The notes beneath the pieces are model-generated. The model ran no database searches. It had not been told where the DNA came from and saw only the letters and a list, made by a program, of their open reading frames with translations. 64,000 nucleotides of DNA from Nocardiopsis sp. JB363 (GTDB lineage Bacteria > Actinomycetota > Actinomycetes > Streptosporangiales > Streptosporangiaceae), in contig NZ_FRFF01000140.1 in assembly GCF_900143625.1 (NCBI RefSeq), positions 1-64,000 of the forward strand, read 5' to 3'. Below are positions 1-8,478 of this stretch, piece after piece. The stretch's first letter is position 1, and every line of letters begins with the position of its first letter. Position numbers and translations under genes: made by a program.

Positions 1-4
1 TTTT

Positions 5-74
5 AATGATACGGCGACCACCGAGATCTACACCTCTCTATTCGTCGGCAGCGTCTGTTGTGTATAAGAGACAG
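5..74 (+). other. Illumina Nextera adapter left in the assembly
   Basis: Not genomic. Bases 5-33 match the Illumina P5 flow-cell oligo, 34-41 (CTCTCTAT) matches a Nextera i5 index, 42-55 match the Nextera read-1 stub, and 56-74 match the 19-base transposon mosaic end except for two changed bases near its left end. Genomic sequence appears to begin at about 75. The apparent short ORFs over this stretch are translations of the adapter and should not be annotated. Confidence 0.97.
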
Positions 75-457
75 CTACTCACTCCGTGGGTGTTTTGTCC
101 AGTGCGGGACGCGTCTTCGTTCGGTCGTGTCCGGCGGGCTTCGCCGGTGTGGAAGCGCGTCCGGCGGGTTCGTGGTGATGTCCGTGGTGGCCACGATCGT
201 GTGTCCCCGAGGACAGGAAGACGTCACCGTCGGAGGTGACCCGCCGTACCGCTCCTTCGGCCGTCCGCGGGCGGGGGAGGGGCGCGGTGCCCCGGCGGCC
301 CTCGGTATCGACCGATCGACCAGACACCGTGCGTAGCGGGAGCGGGACGGATCGACACCGTGTCAAGGGCCATGTTTGTTCTGCTTCCCTCTGTACATAT
401 TGATGTTGAACTGTGTACGTTCTTTCTGTTTCGCTCCATGAGGAATCAGGAGTACGT
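75..457. other. Non-coding leader region before the first gene
   Basis: About 380 bases with no convincing gene; the ORFs here are short, overlap in several frames and have no recognisable product. The last 90 bases (about 370-450) are clearly poorer in GC than the surroundings and end in an AG-rich ribosome-binding stretch (about 440-452), so the promoter of the LVIVD-repeat gene probably lies there. I could not assign -35 and -10 boxes with confidence. Confidence 0.5.
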
Positions 458-1867
458 ATGGCGTCATCCCCCGCCCACCCCCGTGCAAGGCGCCCGCTTC
501 ACCGCAGAGCACTCACCGGTGTCGCCCTCACCGCGACCGCGCTCCTGACCGTGGGCCTTCTCGGCCCCGCCGGTGCGGCCGCCGACACCACCCCCTTCGA
601 AAGCGACGCGGAGACCAGCCCCAACGTCTCCCACGTCGCCAACCTCCCCAAGTCCGAGGCGATGGACGACTACAACTCGGACCTGGCCTTCACCGGTGAC
701 TACGCCATCGGCGGCAACTACAACGGCTTCGTCATCTACGACATCTCCGAACCGGAGGCCCCCGAGGTGGTCTCCGAGGTCCTGTGCCCGGGTGGCCAGG
801 GAGACCTGTCGGTCAGCGGCGACCTGGTGTACTTCTCCGTCGACTACCCGCGCGCGAGCGACGAGTGCGGCGCCCCCGCGGTTCCGGTGACCGACCCGGA
901 CGGGTTCGAGGGCATTCGTGTCTTCGACGTCTCCGACAAGGCGAACCCCGAGTACGTGGCGGCCGTGCGCACCGACTGCGGTTCGCACACCCACACCCTC
1001 GTCCCGGGCAAGGACGGCGAACACGACTACCTGTACGTGTCCTCCTACTCGCCCAACGCGAACTTCCCGAACTGTCAGCCGCCGCACGACAAGATCTCCA
1101 TCGTCGAGATCCCCATCGACGCACCGTCCGAGGCCGCCCTGGTCAACGAGCCGATCCTGTTCCCCGACGGCGGCAACGCCGGGACCACCGGCTGCCACGA
1201 CATCACCGCCTACCCGGAGATCGACCTGGCCGCCGGTGCCTGCATGGGCGACGGCATCCTCATGGACACCTCCGATCCGGCCCACCCCGTGGTGACCGAC
1301 GTCGTCCAGGACGAGAACTTCGCGTTCTGGCACTCGGCGACCTTCACCAACGACGCGAGCACCGTGATCTTCACCGACGAGCTCGGCGGGGGCGGCGGCG
1401 CCATCTGCACCGACGAGTACGGGGAGGAGCGCGGCGCCAACGCCATCTACACCATCGGCGGCACCGACGACGACCCCGAACTCACCTTCGAGAGCTACTA
1501 CAAGCTCCCGCGTGTGCAGACCGCCACCGAGAACTGCGTCGCCCACAACGGCTCGCTCATCCCGGTCCCGGGCCAGGACTTCTTCGTGCAGGCCTGGTAC
1601 CAGGGCGGTGTCTCGGTGATCGACTTCAACGACCCGAAGAACCCCCGCGAGATCGGCCACTTCGACCGTGACCCGATCGACGACGATCAGCTCGTCCTCG
1701 GCGGCTCCTGGTCGGCGTACTACTACAACGGCTACGTGTACTCCTCCGACATCACCCGTGGACTGGACGTCCTGAAGATCGACGACCCGCGTCTGCGTTC
1801 CGCCGAACGCGTCACCTACGACGAGTTCAACCCCCAGTCGCAGCCGAGCTACCGACCCGGCCGCTGA
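458..1867 (+). CDS. Secreted LVIVD-repeat beta-propeller protein, copy 1
   Basis: A 469-residue protein with a basic N-terminus and hydrophobic signal segment (about residues 17-36) and probable cleavage near residue 42, so it is exported. The mature part has repeats of the LVIVD type, such as GFVIYDISEPEAPEVVSEV, a short strand pattern found in predicted beta-propellers of surface proteins. Conserved cysteines and Asp/Glu-rich loops are spread along the chain. The start was put at ATG 458 because an AGGA-type ribosome site lies just upstream and the signal peptide begins there; an earlier in-frame ATG at 413 lacks both. The downstream gene is a close paralogue. The biochemical role of LVIVD proteins is not established; extracellular binding or a metal-dependent role are only possibilities. 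Confidence 0.85.
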   Translation: MASSPAHPRARRPLHRRALTGVALTATALLTVGLLGPAGAAADTTPFESDAETSPNVSHVANLPKSEAMDDYNSDLAFTGDYAIGGNYNGFVIYDISEPEAPEVVSEVLCPGGQGDLSVSGDLVYFSVDYPRASDECGAPAVPVTDPDGFEGIRVFDVSDKANPEYVAAVRTDCGSHTHTLVPGKDGEHDYLYVSSYSPNANFPNCQPPHDKISIVEIPIDAPSEAALVNEPILFPDGGNAGTTGCHDITAYPEIDLAAGACMGDGILMDTSDPAHPVVTDVVQDENFAFWHSATFTNDASTVIFTDELGGGGGAICTDEYGEERGANAIYTIGGTDDDPELTFESYYKLPRVQTATENCVAHNGSLIPVPGQDFFVQAWYQGGVSVIDFNDPKNPREIGHFDRDPIDDDQLVLGGSWSAYYYNGYVYSSDITRGLDVLKIDDPRLRSAERVTYDEFNPQSQPSYRPGR

Positions 1868-1928
1868 CCGACCCCACGAATCCCTCCCGGTGGCTCCTCC
1901 TGGGGAGTCAGGGCAAACGGGAGGTCCA

Positions 1929-1954
1929 GGGGCCGCGGCGTTCGCCGCGGCCCC
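1929..1954 (+). terminator. Hairpin between the two LVIVD genes
   Basis: GGGGCCGCGG at 1929-1938 is perfectly complementary to CCGCGGCCCC at 1945-1954 around a six-base loop that can itself close by one more pair. There is no U-tract, as is common for actinobacterial hairpin terminators. It may limit read-through from copy 1 to copy 2, or stabilise the upstream mRNA end. Confidence 0.6.
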
Positions 1955-1998
1955 GCCGCATACAGCCCCCGCCCTCTATGCGACCAACAGGAGAAAGC

Positions 1999-3405
1999 AT
2001 GCCCGCAGCTTCCCCGAGACGCGGAGGACTTCGACGATCGACCGTCGTCGCCCTCACCGCGGCGGCGACCCTGCTCGCAGGGCTGCTCGGCCCGGCGAGC
2101 GCCCAGACCGATCCCCCGCCCTCCGACGACGTCACCAGCGAGAACGTCGAGCACATCGCCAATCTGCCCAAGCCCGAGGCGGTCAGTAACACCAACTCGG
2201 ACATGGCCTTCACCGGTGACTACGTCATCGGCGGCAACTACGACGGGTTCGTCATCTACGACGTCTCCGAGCCGGCCGACCCGGAGATCGTCTCCGAGGT
2301 CCTGTGCCCGGGTGGCCAGGGAGACCTGTCGGTCAGCGGCGACCTGGTGTACTTCGCCGTGGACTATCCCAACGCGAGCGACGAGTGCGGCGCCCCCGCG
2401 GTTCCGGTGACCGACCCGGACGGGTTCGAGGGTGTGCGCGTCTTCGACATCTCCGACAAGGCGAACCCCGAGTACGTGGCGGCCGTGCGCACCGACTGCG
2501 GTTCGCACACCCTCACCCTCGTGCCCGGTGACGACGAGCGCGAATACGTGTACGTGTCCTCCTACGCCCCGGCGGAGGAGTTCCCGAACTGTCAGCCGCC
2601 GCACGACAAGATCTCCGTCATCGAGGTGCCGTTGGACGATCCGGCCTCGGCCGCGCTCGTCAGCGAGCCCGTGCTCTTCCCTGACGGTGGCAACCACGAC
2701 CAGGATGGTCTGTTGCGTCCCACCGAGGGCTGCCACGACATCACGGCCTTCCCGGAGAAGGACCTGGCCGCGGGCGCCTGTATGGGCGACGGCGTCCTCA
2801 TGGACATCTCCGACCCGGTCGAGCCGGTCGTGACCGAGGTCGTCCAGGACGAGAACTTCGCGTTCTGGCACTCGGCGACCTTCACCAACGACGCCGGCAC
2901 GGTGATCTTCACCGACGAACTCGGCGGCGGTGGCGCGGCCACCTGCACCGAGGAGATCGGCCCGGAACGCGGCGCGAACGCCATCTTCACCCTGGACGGT
3001 GAGGGCACCGACGCCACCTTGGACTTCGAGTCCTACTACAAGCTGGAACGCCACCAGGGCGACGAGCAGGTGTGCGTGGCGCACAACGGTTCCCTGATCC
3101 CGGTGCCCGGCCAGAACTACTTCGTGCAGGCCTGGTACCAGGGCGGTGTCTCGGTGATCGACTTCAACGACCCGAAGAACCCCCGCGAGATCGGCCACTG
3201 GGACCCGGACGACCGCATCGACCCCGACATCGAGAACGGCAGCTCCTGGTCGGCCTACTACTACAACGGCCACGTCTACTCCTCGGACATGCGCCGGGGC
3301 CTGGACGTCCTCGAACTGACCGATCCGCGTCTGCGTCCGGCCGAACGCGTCACCTACGACGAGTTCAACCCGCAGACCCAACCGAGCTACCGACCCGGCC
3401 GCTGA
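1999..3405 (+). CDS. Secreted LVIVD-repeat beta-propeller protein, copy 2
   Basis: A 468-residue paralogue of the preceding gene with its own signal peptide (hydrophobic part about residues 15-31, likely cleavage after residue 35 at ASA). ATG 1999 is preferred over the in-frame ATG 1978 because AGGAGA sits directly before it. The mature domain aligns with copy 1 almost end to end and ends in the same tail (SYRPGR). Long stretches are identical at DNA level including third codon positions, for example 853-911 against 2373-2431. Copy 2 carries a short insertion near residue 235 (around 2696-2726) that copy 1 lacks, and the N-terminal linker differs. Such a pattern points to a recent duplication or ongoing gene conversion. 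Function unknown, as for copy 1. Confidence 0.85.
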   Translation: MPAASPRRGGLRRSTVVALTAAATLLAGLLGPASAQTDPPPSDDVTSENVEHIANLPKPEAVSNTNSDMAFTGDYVIGGNYDGFVIYDVSEPADPEIVSEVLCPGGQGDLSVSGDLVYFAVDYPNASDECGAPAVPVTDPDGFEGVRVFDISDKANPEYVAAVRTDCGSHTLTLVPGDDEREYVYVSSYAPAEEFPNCQPPHDKISVIEVPLDDPASAALVSEPVLFPDGGNHDQDGLLRPTEGCHDITAFPEKDLAAGACMGDGVLMDISDPVEPVVTEVVQDENFAFWHSATFTNDAGTVIFTDELGGGGAATCTEEIGPERGANAIFTLDGEGTDATLDFESYYKLERHQGDEQVCVAHNGSLIPVPGQNYFVQAWYQGGVSVIDFNDPKNPREIGHWDPDDRIDPDIENGSSWSAYYYNGHVYSSDMRRGLDVLELTDPRLRPAERVTYDEFNPQTQPSYRPGR

Positions 3406-3426
3406 TCCGCTGACAAGACGAGGACA

Positions 3427-3454
3427 CGGGGTGGGGGAACGTTCCCCCACCCCG
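3427..3454. terminator. Bidirectional terminator between convergent genes
   Basis: A perfect palindrome: GGGGTGGGGGAAC at 3428-3440 followed immediately by its complement at 3441-3453, extended by one C-G pair outside. It lies between the end of the second LVIVD gene and the end of the minus-strand FolC-like gene, so it can serve both. Confidence 0.75.
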
Positions 3455-3482
3455 CACTCGTGTCAGAGCCCGCTCGAAAATG

Positions 3483-4721
3483 TCAGTCGAAGAGTCGGTC
3501 GGTGGGGGCGTCCAGGACCTCGGTCATACGGCCGGTGAAGTAGACGGTGCCCAGGGCCAGGACACGGTCGCCCAGGGACGCGACGAAGGCCGGGGTGAGC
3601 CTCTCGGCGTCGACCCGGTCCCAGTGGGCGGGCAGGTCGTGGTCGAAGCGCAGGTGGGCCTCGGGCAGGCGCACGGCGGTGACCGGAGTTCCACCGAGGG
3701 CGCCGATGGCGCCGGAGACGTCCTTGTGGTCCGGCAGGCACAGCAACACGTGGTCGACACCGCCCCAGCGGGCGTGGGCCCGTGCGAGGGCGGTCGCCAC
3801 TCCCACACGGTCGATGGCCGAGTCCACCAACGCTCGGGCGGTCGTGCTGCCGGGCACGGGGTGCTCGGACAACCGAGCGGGCAGGTTCAGGGTCCCCAAG
3901 ACACGGTGCAGACGGTCGGTGGGGGCGGGATCGTGGCCCAGGAGTTCGAGCGCGCGGGCCCCCGCGGCCACGCCCAGGACGCCCGAGGCGGCCGACAGGC
4001 CCGGGGGACGGAGGGCCGGAGGCGGCTCTGAACCGGGGAGATCCGGGTCGACGATCTCGGGGGAGACACGGCCGGCGGTGACCTCGGCGAGGGTTCGCTC
4101 GATGACGGGGGAGACCTCGGGGTTCTGCGGCAGAGAGAGCAGGGCCCGGGTGCGATCACCGGCCACCCGGGTCTTCTCCCGGGCGATCTCGGTCACGGTA
4201 TCGCCGAGAACGCCCACGTGTTCGGCAAAGACCATGCCAAGTGCCACGACCTCGGGGCCGACCAGACGCAGCTCGTCCCGGTGACCACCCATACCGGCCT
4301 CCAGGACGCAGAAGTCGGCGCCGATCTCCCGGGCCTTGAGCAGGCCCGCGACCAGGAACAACCCGCTCGGGGCCAGGTAACCCCCGTGTCCGGGGAGAGC
4401 CGCCCGGGCGTTCTCGATCTCCGCGCCCAAGGCGTCCAATTCGGCGTCGGTGACGGAGGTCCCGTTCACCCGCACACGTTCGCGGTACCCCCGAAAACTC
4501 GGCCCGGTCACCAGGACCGTGCGCGCCCCGGCGGCGGACAGGGTCGCCGCGGCCACGGTCGCCGTGCTGCCCTTGCCCTTGGAACCCACCACCCCCAGCA
4601 CCGGGGCGCGCTCGCCGGACAGGCCCAGGGCCGTCAGCAGGGCGGTCGCCCGGTCCAGGCTCCGGGCCTGTCCGGGGGCGCGACCGGCCCACTCGGAGAA
4701 GAAGGGGTCAAGGCTTGGCAT
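3483..4721 (-). CDS. Divergent Mur-ligase/FolC-like paralogue
   Basis: A 412-residue protein of the folylpolyglutamate/dihydrofolate synthase (Mur ligase) fold. The ATP loop is GSKGKGS (residues 46-52) where FolC has GTNGKGS or GTNGKTS, and an EAGMGG motif matches EVGMGG of the neighbouring FolC. Several FolC hallmarks are changed: the TSPHL segment is replaced by TGPSFRG, and the D-A-H-N-P stretch before the C-terminal domain reads DSAIDRVG, losing the His and Pro. It is therefore doubtful that it makes folates; another ligation or a non-catalytic role is possible. ATG 4721 lies six bases after a -10-like CATACT (minus strand), so the mRNA may be leaderless. It is divergent from folC with about 110 bp between starts. 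Confidence 0.7.
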   Translation of the reverse strand: MPSLDPFFSEWAGRAPGQARSLDRATALLTALGLSGERAPVLGVVGSKGKGSTATVAAATLSAAGARTVLVTGPSFRGYRERVRVNGTSVTDAELDALGAEIENARAALPGHGGYLAPSGLFLVAGLLKAREIGADFCVLEAGMGGHRDELRLVGPEVVALGMVFAEHVGVLGDTVTEIAREKTRVAGDRTRALLSLPQNPEVSPVIERTLAEVTAGRVSPEIVDPDLPGSEPPPALRPPGLSAASGVLGVAAGARALELLGHDPAPTDRLHRVLGTLNLPARLSEHPVPGSTTARALVDSAIDRVGVATALARAHARWGGVDHVLLCLPDHKDVSGAIGALGGTPVTAVRLPEAHLRFDHDLPAHWDRVDAERLTPAFVASLGDRVLALGTVYFTGRMTEVLDAPTDRLFD

Positions 4722-4832
4722 ACCCCAAGTATGGTCGCGGTGACGTCGGGCTTCGCACGGTCGACCCCGAGCCCGAGCCCAGGTGGGGCCGCGTACACTG
4801 ACGCGGGTGTACACCCCGATCAACGAGACCCC

Positions 4833-6182
4833 GTGAGCGGCGAAAGCGCCGATGAGCGCTACGCCGAGGTCACCACGCAGATCCTCTCCCGCACCCCGGA
4901 GACCGACATCGATCCACGCCTGGATCGGGTCCGTTCCATCCTGGACCTCCTGGGCGATCCGCAGCGCAACTTCCGGGTCATCCACGTCACCGGGACCAAC
5001 GGCAAGACGTCCACGGCGCGCATGATCGACGCCCTGGTACGCGGACGGGGCCTGCGCGTGGGCCGCTACACCAGCCCGCACCTGCGGACGATGCGCGAAC
5101 GCATCGTCGTCGACGGTGAGCCCGTCTCCCAAGAGCAGTTCGTCGAGGCCTACGACGATATCCGCCCCTACATCGAGATGGCGGACTCGATGAACGACGC
5201 ACCGCTGTCGTTCTTCGAGGTCCTCACCGTCATGGCCTACGCCGTCTTCGCCGACGCCCCCGTGGACGTCGCCGTGGTGGAGGTCGGCATGGGCGGCACC
5301 TGGGACGCCACCAACGTCGTCGATGGAGACGTCGCGGTGGTGACACCCATCGGAATCGACCACACCGAGTACCTGCCCGACACCCTCGACGGCATCGCCG
5401 AGGAGAAGGCGGGCATCATCAAACCCGACTCCGTCGCGGTGGTCGCGCAGCAGCCGCTGCCCGCCGCGGAGGTCCTGCTCCGGCACGCCGCCGAGGTCGG
5501 CGCGACCGTCGCACGTGAGGGCCTGGAGTTCGGGGTGACCTCCCGTGAGGTGGCCGTCGGCGGTCAGCAGCTCGTCATCAAGGGCCTCACCGGGACCTAC
5601 GACAACCTCTTCCTGCCGCTGTTCGGCGAGTACCAGGCCGGCAACGCCGCCGTCGCCATCGCCGCCGTCGAGGCCTTCTCCGCATCCGAGGACGCCATCG
5701 GGCTCGATCCCGGGATCGTCGTCGAGGCTTTCGCGGAGCTGGAGGCACCCGGGCGTCTGGAGGTCGTGCGCACCAGCCCGACCGTCATCGCCGACGCCGC
5801 ACACAACCCGGCCGGTATGACCGCCACCGTCGCCGCGGTGGAGGAGGCCTTCACCTTCTCCCGGCTGATCGGTGTGGTGGCCATCATGGCCGACAAGGAC
5901 GTCGAGGGGATTCTGGATCCCCTGGAACCACTGCTCGACGAGATCGTCGTCACCCGTAATTCCTCGCCGCGTTCCCTCGAACCGGAGAGGCTGGCCGTGC
6001 TCGCCGAAGAGATCTTCGGTGAGGACCGGGTGCACATGGCTCCCCGACTCGACGACGCCATCGACCGGGCCGTGGCCCTGGCGGAGGCGGAAGGTGAGTT
6101 CGGTGGGGTCGGTGTGCTGGTCACCGGTTCCGTGGTCACCTCTGGAGACGCCGTGCACCTGCTGCGCGGCGCCGGCGGTTAG
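4833..6182 (+). CDS. folC: Dihydrofolate/folylpolyglutamate synthase
   Basis: A 449-residue bifunctional FolC of normal length. It joins glutamate to dihydropteroate to make dihydrofolate and then lengthens the polyglutamate tail of folates, using ATP, in the cytoplasm. Visible motifs: ATP loop GTNGKTS (residues 54-60), the omega-loop TSPHL (80-84), EVGMGGTWDATN, the IGIDHTE and EEKAGI segments that carry the metal-binding His and the modified Lys, and ADAAHNPAG leading into the C-terminal domain. The GTG at 4833 is chosen since it gives the usual N-terminal length; upstream in-frame sequence is not FolC-like. A TACACT -10-like box lies at 4794-4799. It is followed by a DUF4233 gene, a normal actinobacterial neighbour. 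Confidence 0.93.
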   Translation: MSGESADERYAEVTTQILSRTPETDIDPRLDRVRSILDLLGDPQRNFRVIHVTGTNGKTSTARMIDALVRGRGLRVGRYTSPHLRTMRERIVVDGEPVSQEQFVEAYDDIRPYIEMADSMNDAPLSFFEVLTVMAYAVFADAPVDVAVVEVGMGGTWDATNVVDGDVAVVTPIGIDHTEYLPDTLDGIAEEKAGIIKPDSVAVVAQQPLPAAEVLLRHAAEVGATVAREGLEFGVTSREVAVGGQQLVIKGLTGTYDNLFLPLFGEYQAGNAAVAIAAVEAFSASEDAIGLDPGIVVEAFAELEAPGRLEVVRTSPTVIADAAHNPAGMTATVAAVEEAFTFSRLIGVVAIMADKDVEGILDPLEPLLDEIVVTRNSSPRSLEPERLAVLAEEIFGEDRVHMAPRLDDAIDRAVALAEAEGEFGGVGVLVTGSVVTSGDAVHLLRGAGG

Positions 6183-6216
6183 CGGGCGACACGATGCTCC
6201 TACGAAGGGAAACGCC

Positions 6217-6621
6217 GTGCGCATAGTCTGTGCCGTAGTGCTCGTGTTCGAGGCCGTGGTGATCGGTCTGGCGATCCCCATCGCCATCCAGTTGGAGGGG
6301 GTGGACCCCTCCCTCGCCGGCGGGGTGTGGGGCGGCATGGCCGTGGCCGCGCTGCTGCTGTCCGGGTTGCAGAAGCACACCTGGGCGCACTACGCCGCCT
6401 GGGGTCTGCAGGCCGCCTTCCTGTTCAGCTCGTTCATGGTCAGCGGCGCTCTGTTGGTCGCGATCGTGTTCGTGTCCCTGTGGGTGACCGGGGTGATCCT
6501 GGGCCGTCGGACCGACGAGATGCGAGCGGTCCAGGACGCGCGTGCCGAGGCCTTGGAGAACGAGGGCGGTTCCGGTGGCGACGATGTGACCACCGCGTCG
6601 TCGGGGCCGCAAACGCGATAG
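6217..6621 (+). CDS. DUF4233 small membrane protein
   Basis: A 134-residue protein starting at GTG 6217 behind a GAAGGGA ribosome site, 34 bases after folC and therefore probably co-transcribed with it. It has about four hydrophobic helices (roughly residues 3-25, 33-48, 56-73 and 75-93) and then a charged cytoplasmic tail rich in Glu, Gly and Asp. The DUF4233 family is typically found right after folC in actinobacteria; its function is not known. The linkage with folC is the only functional clue. Confidence 0.8.
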   Translation: MRIVCAVVLVFEAVVIGLAIPIAIQLEGVDPSLAGGVWGGMAVAALLLSGLQKHTWAHYAAWGLQAAFLFSSFMVSGALLVAIVFVSLWVTGVILGRRTDEMRAVQDARAEALENEGGSGGDDVTTASSGPQTR

Positions 6622-6781
6622 TGTGACGCACGTCCGGGCGGGTCCAGGGGCCTCGCCGAGCGGGCCATCCCTCATCTCCCGGTCCCGGACGCACACCCGT
6701 ACACCCCACCGCGCGCAGCCTCGCCGAGGGCTTCGGCCCCGCCTGTGCCGCGCGGGGGTCCAGTGAGGAGTTGAAACGCAC

Positions 6782-7186
6782 GTGGAGCGCACTCTCGTTC
6801 TCATCAAGCCGGACGGCGTCCGCCGCAACATCGTCGGCGAGGTCATCTCGCGCATCGAGCGCAAGGGTCTGAACCTGGTCGCCATGGAGCTGCGCACACT
6901 CGACGCCGACACCGCCAAGACGCACTACGAGGAGCACGCCGAGCGTCCGTTCTTCGAGTCGTTGGTGGAGTTCATCACCGGTGGCCCGCTGGTCGCCATG
7001 GTGGTCGAGGGTGAGCGCACCATCGAGGCCTTCCGCGCCCTGGCCGGTGCCACCGACCCGGTGACGGCGTCCCCGGGCACCATCCGCGGCGACTTCGCCC
7101 TGGAGGTGCAGCAGAACATCGTGCACGGTTCGGATTCGACCTACTCGGCCGAGCGCGAGATCAAGCTCTTCTTCCCGGACCTGTAA
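6782..7186 (+). CDS. ndk: Nucleoside diphosphate kinase
   Basis: A 134-residue enzyme of standard length that moves the gamma-phosphate from ATP to other nucleoside diphosphates, keeping (d)NTP pools balanced. It begins at GTG 6782 ([15 protein letters not shown]), the canonical N-terminus. The active-site histidine is in NIVHGSDS (His about residue 115), and the RPFF and SPGTIRGD segments that bind nucleotide are intact. About 160 bp separate it from the DUF4233 gene, so it probably has its own promoter. A hairpin terminator follows at 7229-7250. Confidence 0.97.
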   Translation: MERTLVLIKPDGVRRNIVGEVISRIERKGLNLVAMELRTLDADTAKTHYEEHAERPFFESLVEFITGGPLVAMVVEGERTIEAFRALAGATDPVTASPGTIRGDFALEVQQNIVHGSDSTYSAEREIKLFFPDL

Positions 7187-7228
7187 GGGTTCCGGCGCGG
7201 CCCCTCGGGGCCGACGAGTATCGACGTG

Positions 7229-7250
7229 ACGCGTCCCTTCGGGGGCGCGT
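7229..7250 (+). terminator. ndk terminator hairpin
   Basis: ACGCGTCCC at 7229-7237 pairs with GGGGCGCGT at 7242-7250 (one G-U pair) around a TTCG tetraloop, followed by a T-rich stretch (tcgtcgtttcc). It lies about 40 bases after the ndk stop. A smaller stem (CGGCCC/GGGCCG) lies just before it. Confidence 0.7.
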
Positions 7251-7442
7251 TCGTCGTTTCCGGGGTGTTCGGTGGTGTTCTCCGTGCCGTATGTCCGGTG
7301 CGGGAGCAACGAATCGGTGTGTTTGCGTAACGGGCTAAGTGCCGAGGGTTACGATACGGGGGACTGCATACATAACGTGCCGGAACGACTACGTATGGTC
7401 GTCCGCGCTTCCACGCCTGTACGGCGCCTCTGAGGACGTTAC

Positions 7443-8477
7443 ATGCCGAACAACCTTGCATTTCTAGGCCGGGACATGGCCGTCGACCTGGGTACCGCCA
7501 ACACATTGGTGTACGTGCGCGGGCGCGGAATCGTACTGAACGAGCCTTCTGTGGTCGCGCTCAACACATCGAGCGGCAAGATCGTGGCGGTCGGTATCGA
7601 GGCCAAGCAGATGATCGGGCGCACGCCCTCCAACATCACCGCCATCAGACCGCTCAAGGACGGCGTCATCGCCGACTTCGAGGTCACCGAGCGAATGCTG
7701 CGCTACTTCATCCAGAAGATCCACCGCCGCCGCCACTTCGCCAAGCCCCGCATCATCGTCGCGGTGCCCAGCGGTATCACCTCCGTCGAACACCGCGCCG
7801 TCAAGGAGGCCGGCTACCAGGCGGGGGCCCGGCGGGTCTACATCATCGAGGAGCCCATGGCCGCCGCGATCGGCGCCGGGCTGCCCGTGCACGAACCCAC
7901 CGGAAACATGGTCGTCGACATCGGCGGTGGCACCACCGAGGTCGCCGTCATCTCCATGGGTGGCATCGTCACCTCCCAGTCCATCCGGGTGGGCGGTGAC
8001 GAGCTCGACGAGGCGATCATGACCTTCGTCAAGAAGGAGTACTCCCTGATGATCGGGGAGCGCACCGCCGAAGAGCTCAAGGTGGCCATCGGCTCCGCCT
8101 ACCCGACCGGCGCGGAGGAGCTGCACGCCGAGGTGCGTGGACGCGACCTCGTCAGCGGTCTGCCCAAGACCATCGTGATGTCGGAGTCCGACGTGCGCCA
8201 GGCCATCGAGGAACCGGTCATCGCGATCATCGACGCGGTCCGCACCAGCCTCGACAAGTGCCCGCCGGAACTGTCCGGCGACATCATGGACCGCGGAGTG
8301 GCCGTGACCGGGGGCGGCGCGATGCTGCGCGGCCTGGACGAACGACTCCTCCACGAGACCGGAATGCCCATCCACGTCGCCGAGAACGCGCTCGACTCGG
8401 TGGCCATCGGCTCCGGCACCTGCGTGGAGAACTACGAGCGCCTGCACCAGGTCCTCGTCCCGGAACGGCGGCGTTGA
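7443..8477 (+). CDS. mreB: Rod-shape actin homologue MreB
   Basis: A 344-residue bacterial actin that forms membrane-bound filaments organising wall synthesis; in mycelial actinomycetes it acts mainly in spore-wall assembly. The phosphate-1 loop [15 protein letters not shown] lies near residue 15, phosphate-2 in [15 protein letters not shown] from residue 157, and the adenosine-binding [14 protein letters not shown] near the C-terminus. ATG 7443 gives the typical N-terminus with an amphipathic start ([13 protein letters not shown]). It is the first gene of mreB-mreC-mreD-mrdA-rodA, with mreC starting one base after its stop. The 256 bp upstream contain the ndk terminator and an unassigned promoter. 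Confidence 0.96.
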   Translation: MPNNLAFLGRDMAVDLGTANTLVYVRGRGIVLNEPSVVALNTSSGKIVAVGIEAKQMIGRTPSNITAIRPLKDGVIADFEVTERMLRYFIQKIHRRRHFAKPRIIVAVPSGITSVEHRAVKEAGYQAGARRVYIIEEPMAAAIGAGLPVHEPTGNMVVDIGGGTTEVAVISMGGIVTSQSIRVGGDELDEAIMTFVKKEYSLMIGERTAEELKVAIGSAYPTGAEELHAEVRGRDLVSGLPKTIVMSESDVRQAIEEPVIAIIDAVRTSLDKCPPELSGDIMDRGVAVTGGGAMLRGLDERLLHETGMPIHVAENALDSVAIGSGTCVENYERLHQVLVPERRR

Positions 8478-8478
8478 C

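Noticed and set aside
6-336. Short ORFs at the left end, in two frames
   Set aside because: They start within the Illumina adapter; their first residues are the well-known translation of the Nextera sequence.
464-1660. Long minus-strand frames opposite the LVIVD genes, also 1849-3450
   Set aside because: Val/Gly/Arg/Asp-rich shadow frames typical of high-GC genes; the plus strand has signal peptides and ribosome sites.
3483-6380. A 965-codon minus-strand frame
   Set aside because: It is the FolC-like gene (start 4721) plus an accidental open frame antisense to folC; the upstream part has no domain sense and lies opposite a clear gene.
7382-7402. SigE-type promoter (GGAAC and GTCC) before mreB
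   Set aside because: The spacing between the two elements is about 14 bases, shorter than the usual 16-18, and no second feature supports it.
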